Assembly: GCA_018896835.1 (NCBI GenBank)
Contig: JAHILS010000071.1
Span: 1 to 7,610 of the forward strand
Origin: Patescibacteria group bacterium
GTDB lineage: Bacteria > Patescibacteriota > Patescibacteriia > UBA9934
Reading direction: 5' to 3'
DNA length: 7,610 bases
Shown in pieces: positions 1-6,671 of this stretch (position 1 is the stretch's first letter; every line of letters starts with the position of its first letter). The position numbers were made by a program, and so were the translations under genes. The notes under the pieces were generated by a model. That model ran no database searches. It was not told where the DNA came from and saw nothing but the letters and a program-made list of their open reading frames with translations.

Positions 1-1075
1 CCATATACAAATATCTACCAATAGCTGAAATTCCTGACATGTTTAATATTTGAGTATAGACTGCTGGTATTCCTGCAGAACAAATCAACTCAATAAGATT
101 AACTGCCGCCGCTAAAACGATCATGCCAAGAAGTGCCATTATAAACGATGGTCGACTTAAGATATTCTGCATCTTTGCCATTGTCTTCTGTTTCTCGTCT
201 AAATCACCAACTTTACACTCGGCATCTTTATTTGTGTAAAAATCATGAATGCTATAAGCACCACCTCCAATTGCAACAAGTCCGATTATTAGTCGAACAG
301 CAAACAAAAAGCCAAGGAAAAGTAAAATGTTAAGCCAGGCAGCCATGAAGATGTAATAAACAACTCCTGACGCAATGATAAACGTGCCACCCAAAATCCA
401 CATTCGTTTTTTGTCTTTCATTCCAAACAAAAGTGAAATCAAGAAAACCAGCGTCCACATTGCACAAGGGTTGAACCCGTCGATTAACCCAAGCATTGTG
501 GAAAGTATTGGCAAAGAAACGTTTGCGGTTTGAATTGTTCCAAATATTGGCACAGTCAAAGTTTCTGGGATTGAAGTTATTGCTGAAGTATCATTTTGCG
601 TATCATCACCAGCTTGATCCTGGACATCTGATTGCTCTACTTCCAAATCCTTAATTATTGAACCAACAATATCCTGGTCGCCATTCTCAAGAATATTATC
701 AAGTGCGCTTCGAATTTGCTTGCCAGTAGTTTCTTCATTTAAATATCCTGTAATAACTTCCCGTCCGATCACGGTCAACGGAACTCCCGAAGTATCTACA
801 TCCATAACTCTTCCAACTTCCTGTAAAAGAGCTGAATTCTCTGGGTGTTGCGTTACTTCAAATTCCAAAAATTGCACATCTTTATAAGCATCTTCTTTTG
901 AAATCTTAATAAGATAAGCTAATTCTTCTTTACAGTGCGGACACGATTCACTATGGAAAATGTATAAATGTGCCGAATATTGATCAGACTCTGCTATTGG
1001 ATCTGAAGCTTCTGCTAATACCGGTAAAGCAAAACTTAATGATAATAAAATTGCAACAAGAATTTTTTTTATCAT
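1..1075 (-). CDS. Secreted thioredoxin/glutaredoxin domain fused to DsbD/CcdA-like membrane domain (partial, C-terminus off window)
   Basis: The ORF is open from an ATG at 1075 to the window edge (358 codons), so the C-terminus is missing. A signal peptide or anchor occupies residues 1-21 (MIKK, hydrophobic run, VLA|EA). A thioredoxin-fold domain covers about 35-130, with CPHC at 45-48 and a cis-Pro-like GVP at 97-99. An acidic Gln/Asp/Thr-rich linker follows (about 145-170), then four hydrophobic segments at about 188-217, 225-245, 248-273 and 311-337. The first has FNPCAMW (C204) and the fourth ELICSAG (C332), matching the paired intramembrane cysteines of DsbD/CcdA transporters. The likely role is passing thiol electrons from the cytoplasm across the membrane to its own external CxxC domain. 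The redox domain is N-terminal, whereas E. coli DsbD carries its thioredoxin domain at the C-terminus. It begins 4 bp after the lipoprotein gene and is probably cotranscribed with it. The fold is well supported; the exact substrate is unknown. Confidence 0.85.
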   Translation of the reverse strand, partial: MIKKILVAILLSLSFALPVLAEASDPIAESDQYSAHLYIFHSESCPHCKEELAYLIKISKEDAYKDVQFLEFEVTQHPENSALLQEVGRVMDVDTSGVPLTVIGREVITGYLNEETTGKQIRSALDNILENGDQDIVGSIIKDLEVEQSDVQDQAGDDTQNDTSAITSIPETLTVPIFGTIQTANVSLPILSTMLGLIDGFNPCAMWTLVFLISLLFGMKDKKRMWILGGTFIIASGVVYYIFMAAWLNILLFLGFLFAVRLIIGLVAIGGGAYSIHDFYTNKDAECKVGDLDEKQKTMAKMQNILSRPSFIMALLGMIVLAAAVNLIELICSAGIPAVYTQILNMSGISAIGRYLYM

Positions 1076-1079
1076 AATT

Positions 1080-1733
1080 TTACTCGTTAATATTATTTAC
1101 GAGTGTTTCAATACTGCTAAAGGTTACATCAGCTAAAAATGATGGCGGAAAAGCATAATCATTAAAAGTACTTCGCTTAACTACATTTAAAGCTAAATCC
1201 TGAGTCCACTGCGTAAGAACGATTGGTGACGCAATTTGAGACACTGCAGAACCATAGTCTGGCAATGTATCAGGTGCACCGCCACACTCATAATAAATAT
1301 TGAGTGAATGAATTGGCGGAGTATTAATCCAAAATCGTAATTCGTCTTTCATAGACAATGGATTGCCGTCAGCATCATTGATCTCAACCGAGCTTGGCTC
1401 GAGAACAGCAGAAAGCTCGATTGGGAATGCTGTCACCGCATCGGTAATCTCTGAATAACAATCAATACAAGGGACGCTGTGAACCGTTAGCGTACTTGTT
1501 TGAGCAACCGGTTCTCCACCTTCATATGGAAAATAGAGTACTGTTGCTATGGTTCCGTTTCCAAAACAAACGCCACCATCCACACTTCCATCATTTTTAA
1601 CGACAACATCGATTGTCATTGAAACCTTGCGATACCCATTGTCTGTAACCCCACGGACTGCATCGGTTGATCCACATCCTGAAACAAACAATGACAGGAC
1701 ACAAAGAGGAATGATTATTTTGCAAATCTTCAT
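1080..1733 (-). CDS. Putative lipoprotein with four extracytoplasmic cysteines, function unknown
   Basis: A 217-residue protein with a type II signal peptide: MKICK, a hydrophobic core, and the lipobox VSGC ending at C20, followed by GSTD. It should therefore be lipid-anchored on the outer face of the cytoplasmic membrane. I recognise no family. The mature part looks like a beta-rich soluble domain with few charged clusters. Besides C20 it has four cysteines: C56 (GGVCFGN), a CIDC pair at 89-92, and C150 (YYECGG). These could form disulfides or a metal site. The gene starts 1 bp after the rpoD stop codon and ends 4 bp before the thioredoxin/DsbD-like gene. Its cysteines make it a plausible partner or substrate of that system (inference). 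The only ribosome-binding hint is a weak GAGA within the end of rpoD. Confidence 0.82.
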   Translation of the reverse strand: MKICKIIIPLCVLSLFVSGCGSTDAVRGVTDNGYRKVSMTIDVVVKNDGSVDGGVCFGNGTIATVLYFPYEGGEPVAQTSTLTVHSVPCIDCYSEITDAVTAFPIELSAVLEPSSVEINDADGNPLSMKDELRFWINTPPIHSLNIYYECGGAPDTLPDYGSAVSQIASPIVLTQWTQDLALNVVKRSTFNDYAFPPSFLADVTFSSIETLVNNINE

Positions 1734-1734
1734 A

Positions 1735-3024
1735 CTAGTAGTCTCTAAGTTTATGAATAATTTCTTTTTGTTGGATTTTTTCTAGTGCTTTGGCCTCAAT
1801 CTGACGAATACGCTCGCGAGTTACGTCAAATTCTTTTCCAACCTCTTCAAGAGTATGACTCACGCCGTCAACCAGCCCAAATCGCATCTCAAGAATTTTC
1901 TGCTCACGTGGGGTCAAATCTTCCATTCCGATCTGCACATATTCACGCAAGAGCTCACGTCCAGCTGCTTTGTCTGGTGAAATTGTTTTTGTGTCCTCAA
2001 TGAAATCCTGAAGTTTTGAGTCTTCCTCATCGTCACCAACAGAAGTTTCCAACGACACTGTTTCTTGAGAAATCTTCTTAATGTGACGAACTTTATCAAC
2101 TGGTAAATCCATTTCTGAAGCCATTTCCTCAGGCAAAGGCTCACGCCCAAGGTCCTGAATAAGCCTTCTTTGCACTTGTTTGAAACGATTAATCGTTTCC
2201 ACCATGTGAACAGGAATTCGGATTGTACGAGACTGATCGGCTAGCGCACGAGTGATTGCCTGACGGATCCACCAAGTGGCATAGGTTGAAAACTTGTAGC
2301 CTTTTCTGTATTCAAATTTTTTAACAGCGCGGAAAAGCCCTACGTTCCCCTCTTGAATAAGATCAAGAAGTGATAGCTGTTTTCCCACGAATTTTTTTGC
2401 AATTGAAACTACCAACCTTAGGTTTGCTTCAATAAGTCTTCTTTCTGCCTCCTTATCACCAACTTCTTTTCGTTTGGATAATGCAATTTCTTCCTCAGCG
2501 CTAAGTAGTGGAATTTTTCCGATCTCGCGCAAATACATTTGAATTGAATCTTGCGTTGCGTCAGTTGGTTCATGCTTGTGATCATTTTTAACGCGCAATT
2601 TCTCATAGATCTCCTCGGAAGCCTTCCCTGTTCCTAGAAAACCTTCCTTCATTTCAATAAAATGAATCCCCACGCGATCAAAACGATCAAGTAGTTGTTC
2701 AAACAAATCAATGTGATCTTCTATTTCTCCAAACGCAAACTGAACTTCAGTATCAGTTATAAAACCTCTTGAAAAACCATGCTCGATCAACCTCTCTATC
2801 GCCTCGTCTGACGGAGGCAGAGATCTTTTGTATCTTTCTTTTGGAACCTCTTTTCTAACAACTCGAGGTTTTGCGGTGCGTTTTTTAGCAACAATCTTTT
2901 TTTGATTTTTTACAACAGGTTTACTTTTCTTTTCCTGTTTCTTTTTAACAATCTTTTTTACAGGCTTTTGGCCCTTAACTGGTTTCTTTACTTTTTTTAA
3001 AACAGCCTTATTTTTTGCAGGCAT
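1735..3024 (-). CDS. rpoD: RNA polymerase primary sigma factor (sigma-70, RpoD/SigA)
   Basis: A 429-residue housekeeping sigma factor that directs RNA polymerase to promoters with -35 and -10 elements. Domains in order: a Lys/Pro/Val-rich basic tail (1-67); a region 1.1-like helical domain (about 72-125, with LIEHGFSRGFIT); region 1.2 (about 158-190, QMYLREIGKIPLL); region 2 (about 195-270), including DLIQEGNVGL and the -10-reading helix YATWWIRQAITRAL; region 3 (about 271-350); and region 4 (about 363-429), with the HTH EEVGKEFDVTRERIRQIE. There is no large non-conserved insertion between 1.2 and 2, so it is nearer the short SigA type than E. coli RpoD. The ATG at 3024 lies 6 bp after dnaG. 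The stop is TAG, which is relevant to the TAG inside the GNAT gene. No Shine-Dalgarno precedes the start. Identity is essentially certain. Confidence 0.98.
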   Translation of the reverse strand: MPAKNKAVLKKVKKPVKGQKPVKKIVKKKQEKKSKPVVKNQKKIVAKKRTAKPRVVRKEVPKERYKRSLPPSDEAIERLIEHGFSRGFITDTEVQFAFGEIEDHIDLFEQLLDRFDRVGIHFIEMKEGFLGTGKASEEIYEKLRVKNDHKHEPTDATQDSIQMYLREIGKIPLLSAEEEIALSKRKEVGDKEAERRLIEANLRLVVSIAKKFVGKQLSLLDLIQEGNVGLFRAVKKFEYRKGYKFSTYATWWIRQAITRALADQSRTIRIPVHMVETINRFKQVQRRLIQDLGREPLPEEMASEMDLPVDKVRHIKKISQETVSLETSVGDDEEDSKLQDFIEDTKTISPDKAAGRELLREYVQIGMEDLTPREQKILEMRFGLVDGVSHTLEEVGKEFDVTRERIRQIEAKALEKIQQKEIIHKLRDY

Positions 3025-3030
3025 AAAAAT

Positions 3031-4851
3031 TTAATTGTCATGTTTTAATGACGCAAGGACTTGGGCATACTCGTTTGAAAGAGTACGCGCTAGCTCTTTC
3101 TCACCAGACATTTCTGCCTGGCGTATTTTACGCTCAAATTCCAAAAGTTGAAGCTTTTGTGGAACTTGTATTAGTAATTGTTTATTGCTTTCTATTTCTT
3201 CACGTACTTGTTTCTCATTTATTTCCTCAAGATATGACTCAGTTTGTAAAACGAGCTTATCAATTAATTGAATTAATTGAATCTTGCCCTCTTTTGAGTA
3301 ATTATCTCGTAAGGTTGAGAATATTGTATTTTGCGTGTTAGAAGCAAATTTGCCATCATTATAAAGCAATTGAACGTCTTTGACAATTGTTTTTAGATTT
3401 TCATCGCTAATATCACTAACATTTACTAATGATAAAAGATTAAAATACTCATTGGTCTGTGTTAAAAACAACCCGATAAAAAACTCAATCGCTATTTGTT
3501 GTTTTGATTTTTTTGTAAAAATTTTAGGTTTCTGCTCTTCACTATTTTCTATTTTATCTACACGGACATGTTCTTTAAGCTTCAATCTTAGACTGCTAAT
3601 ATCAACCCGGGTGCGATCGGCAAGATGCATTAACCAATGTTCACGCTCGACGATTCCAGAACATAGTTCAATTTTTGATAATAAAAATTTTGTAATCTCA
3701 TCTATTTTTGCAATGTCAGTCGTGTCCGTATTTTCGAACTCTTTAGCAAAATAAAACTCCATAATACCAATCGGGTGGCTAACAAGAGTCTGCCAGGCCT
3801 TGGGATCTTTACGTACTACGTCATCAGTATCTTTGCCTAATTCTTTTGGAATTGAGATTACCTTAACATTAAATCCCAGGCTTAAGGCTAAATCAATTCC
3901 TCGTTTAGCAGCTTCGTACCCAGCATTGTCGCCATCAAGACAAAAAATTAATGTATTGGTTAACTTTTTGAGAATTTGTAATTGCAGTTCTGTTAAAGCT
4001 GTTCCTGAACTAGCAACAATATTTTCCACGCCAGCTTTATGCGAAGCAATTACATCTAAATTTCCCTCAACGATAATTACTGATTTCTTTTTTCTAATTT
4101 CCACCTTAGCTAAATGCAAGCCGTATAAAATTGATCGCTTATTATAAATTAATGTTTCGGAAGAATTTAAATATTTCGGTCCTGAATTTTCTGTTTCCTG
4201 TAATGCCCGTCCAGTGAAACCAACAACATGGCCCTGCGCATCATAAAGAGGAATCATGATTCTATTTCTAAATCTATCGATCAGCCCGTCACCAACCTGT
4301 CTTTTTTTTGCCAAACCAGAATCGATAATCAAAGAATCTTTGTAACCACGCTTTTTGAAAAACTCAACAAGCATACTCCACTCCTCGAGCGCAAAACCTA
4401 ATCCGAATTTTTCACAATCACTTTGTGATATTCCTCGTTTATTTAAATAGTCTCGAGCTTCCTTCGCACGATTATGATCGAACAATATTTTTGCAAAAAG
4501 TTTTTGGGCAACCACATGCATGTCTAACAACACATCACGTTGCTCCATATTCTCTGGGGCCCTTCTATCTGGCAGTGTTACACCTGCTTTTTTGGCAGCA
4601 ATCTCCAGCGCTTGTGGAAAATCAATACCTTCCATTTCCATGATAAAACTAAGCAAATCTCCTCCTTTATTACATCCAAAGCAATGCCAAATTTGTTTTT
4701 CTTTGGAAACGTAAAAAGATGGTGTCTTTTCGCTGTGAAATGGGCAACATGCCTTAAAGCCTCCAGAACCGGCGTTTTTTAACTGGAGATACTCAGCAAC
4801 TATTTCAACAACATCAAGACGTTGTTTGATTTCATCCTTAGGATCTAGCAT
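3031..4851 (-). CDS. dnaG: DNA primase DnaG
   Basis: A 606-residue primase that makes RNA primers at replication forks. The N-terminal zinc-binding domain has CPFH at 36-39 and CFGC at 57-60 (ligands C36, H39, C57, C60). The primase core follows, with the conserved stretch DRFRNRIMIPL at about 192-202 and FTGRAL. The TOPRIM catalytic fold is at about 255-330, with EGNLD (E262) and DGDNAG (D306, D308), the metal-binding acidic residues. EGNLD replaces the more common EGYMD. The C-terminal third (about 430-606) is a divergent helical region, probably the helicase-interacting domain, recognised by position only. The ATG at 4851 lies inside the end of the upstream M20-like gene (14-nt overlap), suggesting translational coupling. 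The preceding sequence is AT-rich with no Shine-Dalgarno. rpoD follows after 6 bp. Full length and intact by motif content. Confidence 0.98.
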   Translation of the reverse strand: MLDPKDEIKQRLDVVEIVAEYLQLKNAGSGGFKACCPFHSEKTPSFYVSKEKQIWHCFGCNKGGDLLSFIMEMEGIDFPQALEIAAKKAGVTLPDRRAPENMEQRDVLLDMHVVAQKLFAKILFDHNRAKEARDYLNKRGISQSDCEKFGLGFALEEWSMLVEFFKKRGYKDSLIIDSGLAKKRQVGDGLIDRFRNRIMIPLYDAQGHVVGFTGRALQETENSGPKYLNSSETLIYNKRSILYGLHLAKVEIRKKKSVIIVEGNLDVIASHKAGVENIVASSGTALTELQLQILKKLTNTLIFCLDGDNAGYEAAKRGIDLALSLGFNVKVISIPKELGKDTDDVVRKDPKAWQTLVSHPIGIMEFYFAKEFENTDTTDIAKIDEITKFLLSKIELCSGIVEREHWLMHLADRTRVDISSLRLKLKEHVRVDKIENSEEQKPKIFTKKSKQQIAIEFFIGLFLTQTNEYFNLLSLVNVSDISDENLKTIVKDVQLLYNDGKFASNTQNTIFSTLRDNYSKEGKIQLIQLIDKLVLQTESYLEEINEKQVREEIESNKQLLIQVPQKLQLLEFERKIRQAEMSGEKELARTLSNEYAQVLASLKHDN

Positions 4852-5998
4852 TTGTAAATTGAATAATTGAATTTCGTAAAATAGCGAAAACTGGCTTTAT
4901 ACTTTCTACGTCTATCCACTCGTCTTTTGAGTGCTCATTACCTGACCTCACACCGAATGCATTTATTATTGGAATGCCTAATTCTGAAATTAAGTTACCA
5001 GAACTTCCATATCCGCTGGCTATTAAGGGCAATCTTGACCCTAATTCTTTCTGGATATTTTCTTGTAGAATATTTAAAAATTGATTTGTCGGATCGGTTA
5101 TGTAGGCGCCTTGATATTGAACTATATCAAGCTGATAATCAAAATTGTCATCACGCTTCTTGATAACATCAAGCTCTTTACGTATTTGACTTAAAATCTC
5201 TACATCGCTTTGACCCGGAATCAAGCGAACGTCAATATTTATCCGGCAATAATCTGGAACCATGTTCATTGCAGTACCACCGCGCACTGTCGTAACGTTT
5301 AACGATGGTCCAAACCAGAAAAATGTATTCTTTTTTGCTTTTAAACGAATAGAAGTCAATGCATTTATTACTCTGGCCATGGAATGGATTGCATTTACTC
5401 CAACATTTTCTCTTGACCCTGTATGAACTGACTTACCTATGGTTTGCAAGTGCAACCGTAGCCAACCACGAGATCCAATTGATATCTCATCAATGTCTTG
5501 ATAGCCAAGCAGACAAACGTCAGCCTTTGGTGCTCTAGAAATTATTTCTCTTGTACCCATCAAGCTCCCGCATTGTTCATCAGCATTAAAAGCTAAAAAT
5601 ATATTTCCTTTAAAATTTTCATCTCGTGCCAATTCCCTTGCTAAAACGCAGTACATGGCAATCGCGATCTTACACGCCGAGACACCACAGCCATACAACT
5701 TTCCGTCGTCAATATTTCCTTCAAATGGTGGATATGACCACTCCCCGAAATTGATTATTTTTGCAGTATCGAGCGGTGCTGTTAGCCAAACGGTCTTAGC
5801 GTTTGGATCTTTTTCTATAAAACAAATTACTGAAGGCTGTTCCTGAGGACCAAGAAGCTCGGGGTTAAACCCAAACTCTTGTAATTTATGATAAACATAT
5901 TGAGCTATTACTTGCTCAGACTCAACGCCAGACTGCGACGGAATCCTAACAAGCGCACGAGTTAGCTCAATTATTTCATCTTTTAGGCTATTTTCCAT
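4838..5998 (-). CDS. M20-family peptidase-like protein with degenerate metal site (probable pseudoenzyme)
   Basis: A 386-residue protein with the full M20 (ArgE/DapE/CPG2-type) layout: an N-terminal catalytic half, a lid/dimerisation insert at about 178-290 (GKSVHTGSRENVGVNAI, then GGTAMNMVPDYCRINIDVR), and a C-terminal catalytic half ending with GNEHSKDEW. The family normally binds two zincs through H, D, E, E/D and H. Here the first motif is LTAPLD (P75 instead of His; D77 kept), the second GCGVSACK (A108 instead of the bridging Asp), the third ADEQCG (E141 kept as the general base, Q142 instead of the ligand Glu), and the fourth LGYQ instead of GEP. Only H356 remains. Classical zinc peptidase activity is therefore unlikely. 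Cysteines 104, 109 and 143 lie near the former site. I chose the ATG at 5998 because family homology begins there and a promoter-like element lies just upstream; an in-frame ATG at 6058 would add 20 unrelated residues. It leads the dnaG-rpoD operon and overlaps dnaG by 14 nt. Confidence 0.85.
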   Translation of the reverse strand: MENSLKDEIIELTRALVRIPSQSGVESEQVIAQYVYHKLQEFGFNPELLGPQEQPSVICFIEKDPNAKTVWLTAPLDTAKIINFGEWSYPPFEGNIDDGKLYGCGVSACKIAIAMYCVLARELARDENFKGNIFLAFNADEQCGSLMGTREIISRAPKADVCLLGYQDIDEISIGSRGWLRLHLQTIGKSVHTGSRENVGVNAIHSMARVINALTSIRLKAKKNTFFWFGPSLNVTTVRGGTAMNMVPDYCRINIDVRLIPGQSDVEILSQIRKELDVIKKRDDNFDYQLDIVQYQGAYITDPTNQFLNILQENIQKELGSRLPLIASGYGSSGNLISELGIPIINAFGVRSGNEHSKDEWIDVESIKPVFAILRNSIIQFTNARS

Positions 5999-6007
5999 AC
6001 TATCACT

Positions 6008-6036
6008 AGTGTATTTGAAATTTGGGTTTAAGCCAA
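6008..6036 (-). promoter_or_regulatory. Candidate promoter of the M20-dnaG-rpoD cluster
   Basis: Reading the minus strand, TTGGCT (6036-6031) and TACACT (6013-6008) are separated by exactly 17 nt. Each matches the sigma-70 consensus at 4 of 6 positions. The transcription start would fall near 6001, only about 3-4 nt before the ATG at 5998, giving an almost leaderless transcript. The element lies inside the longer reading frame that starts at 6058, which supports the shorter start. The matches are modest and the element is unproven. Confidence 0.4.
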
Positions 6037-6074
6037 TAGCGAGTGCTCGTCTGTTCATACACCGAAAATTTCGA

Positions 6075-6080
6075 TATAGT
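6075..6080 (+). promoter_or_regulatory. Candidate -10 element of the Nudix gene
   Basis: TATAGT matches the -10 consensus at 5 of 6 positions and places the start of transcription near 6087, about 3 nt before the ATG at 6090. The best -35 candidate at 17-nt spacing (TGTTCA, 6052-6057) matches only 3 of 6 positions. If real, this mRNA is also nearly leaderless. The element overlaps the short inverted repeat ATAGT-6 nt-ACTAT at 6076-6091. Confidence 0.35.
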
Positions 6081-6089
6081 TTATATACT

Positions 6090-6614
6090 ATGATTAATTT
6101 ATTACTTGAACAAATTGATCAAATTCGAAAATCCGGCTTTAGACCTCAGGTTATCGGCGTTATTTTAAACAAAAATCGGGTGTTATTTTGCTACAAGAAA
6201 GATTATGATCTATGGATGTTTCCACAGGGTGGCATTGATAACAAAGAGAATATACAGCAAGCGTTTTGGCGAGAAATGAGTGAAGAGTTGGGAGATGAAT
6301 TTACCGCCAGGTGTAATCAAGAATTAACATTCATTCTAAAAGCCAAGTCAAAATTTCCCAAAGACAAACAAGGATCAAGACCACTAGCAACCGACGGCGG
6401 CGAAAGTATTACTTTGAAAGGTAAAGTTTATTTTGCGATCACTGTTGAATCAAAAACAAATAAGCTTGATATTTCTCGAATAGAATTTGATGATTATAAG
6501 TGGTTAAACTATCAAGAGGCTCAAGAACTAGTAGCAACCATCTATCAATCCAGCAAACGCCGAATACTTTCTTCCATTGTGGAAAAAGTTAAAGAAATGG
6601 GACTAATAAAATAA
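6090..6614 (+). CDS. RppH-like Nudix hydrolase (RNA pyrophosphohydrolase or dinucleoside polyphosphate hydrolase)
   Basis: A 174-residue Nudix protein, close to the length of E. coli RppH. It begins FRPQVIGVIL near residue 17, then has LWMFPQGGID (41-50), matching the W-x-FPQGGI signature of RppH. The Nudix box is G47-x5-E53-x7-R61-E62-M-S-E65-E66-L-G68, with all catalytic acidic residues present; only the final hydrophobic position is unusual (D69). The expected reaction is hydrolysis of a phosphoanhydride, either removing pyrophosphate from 5'-triphosphate RNA to start decay or cleaving ApnA nucleotides; sequence alone does not separate these. I chose the ATG at 6090 because homology starts just after it. 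A longer frame from 6009 would add 27 residues that are antisense to the divergent gene's 5' end. It ends 16 bp before a strong hairpin terminator. Confidence 0.9.
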   Translation: MINLLLEQIDQIRKSGFRPQVIGVILNKNRVLFCYKKDYDLWMFPQGGIDNKENIQQAFWREMSEELGDEFTARCNQELTFILKAKSKFPKDKQGSRPLATDGGESITLKGKVYFAITVESKTNKLDISRIEFDDYKWLNYQEAQELVATIYQSSKRRILSSIVEKVKEMGLIK

Positions 6615-6630
6615 GTCGTCGCGCAACTAA

Positions 6631-6662
6631 AAAAATCACTCAATGAACATTGAGTGATTTTT
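6631..6662. terminator. Bidirectional intrinsic terminator between convergent genes
   Basis: A perfect 15-bp inverted repeat: the left arm 6631-6645 (AAAAATCACTCAATG) is matched exactly by 6648-6662, with a 2-nt centre AA. The stable core is the 10-bp TCACTCAATG stem. An A run (6629-6635) lies on one side and a T run (6658-6662) on the other, so both strands read as hairpin plus U-tract. It lies between the plus-strand Nudix stop (6614) and the end of the minus-strand GNAT gene (6672) and can serve both. Confidence 0.9.
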
Positions 6663-6671
6663 AATTGATAA

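Noticed and set aside
3261..3281. Tandem-like CAATTAATTGAATTAATTG repeat
   Set aside because: It lies in the dnaG coding frame and encodes Ile/Gln/Leu residues of a helix; AT-rich codon use explains it.
3380..4147. Plus-strand frames of 115-124 codons opposite dnaG, and smaller ones opposite rpoD and the M20-like gene
   Set aside because: They are antisense shadows of well-supported genes and show no recognisable protein features.
5999..6058. 20-residue N-terminal extension of the M20-like protein from the ATG at 6058
   Set aside because: M20 homology begins at the ATG at 5998, and the extension overlaps the candidate promoter.
6009..6614. Longer Nudix reading frame starting at 6009 (201 residues)
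   Set aside because: The extra 27 residues have no Nudix homology, are antisense to the 5' end of the M20-like frame, and would place the candidate -10 element inside the coding region.
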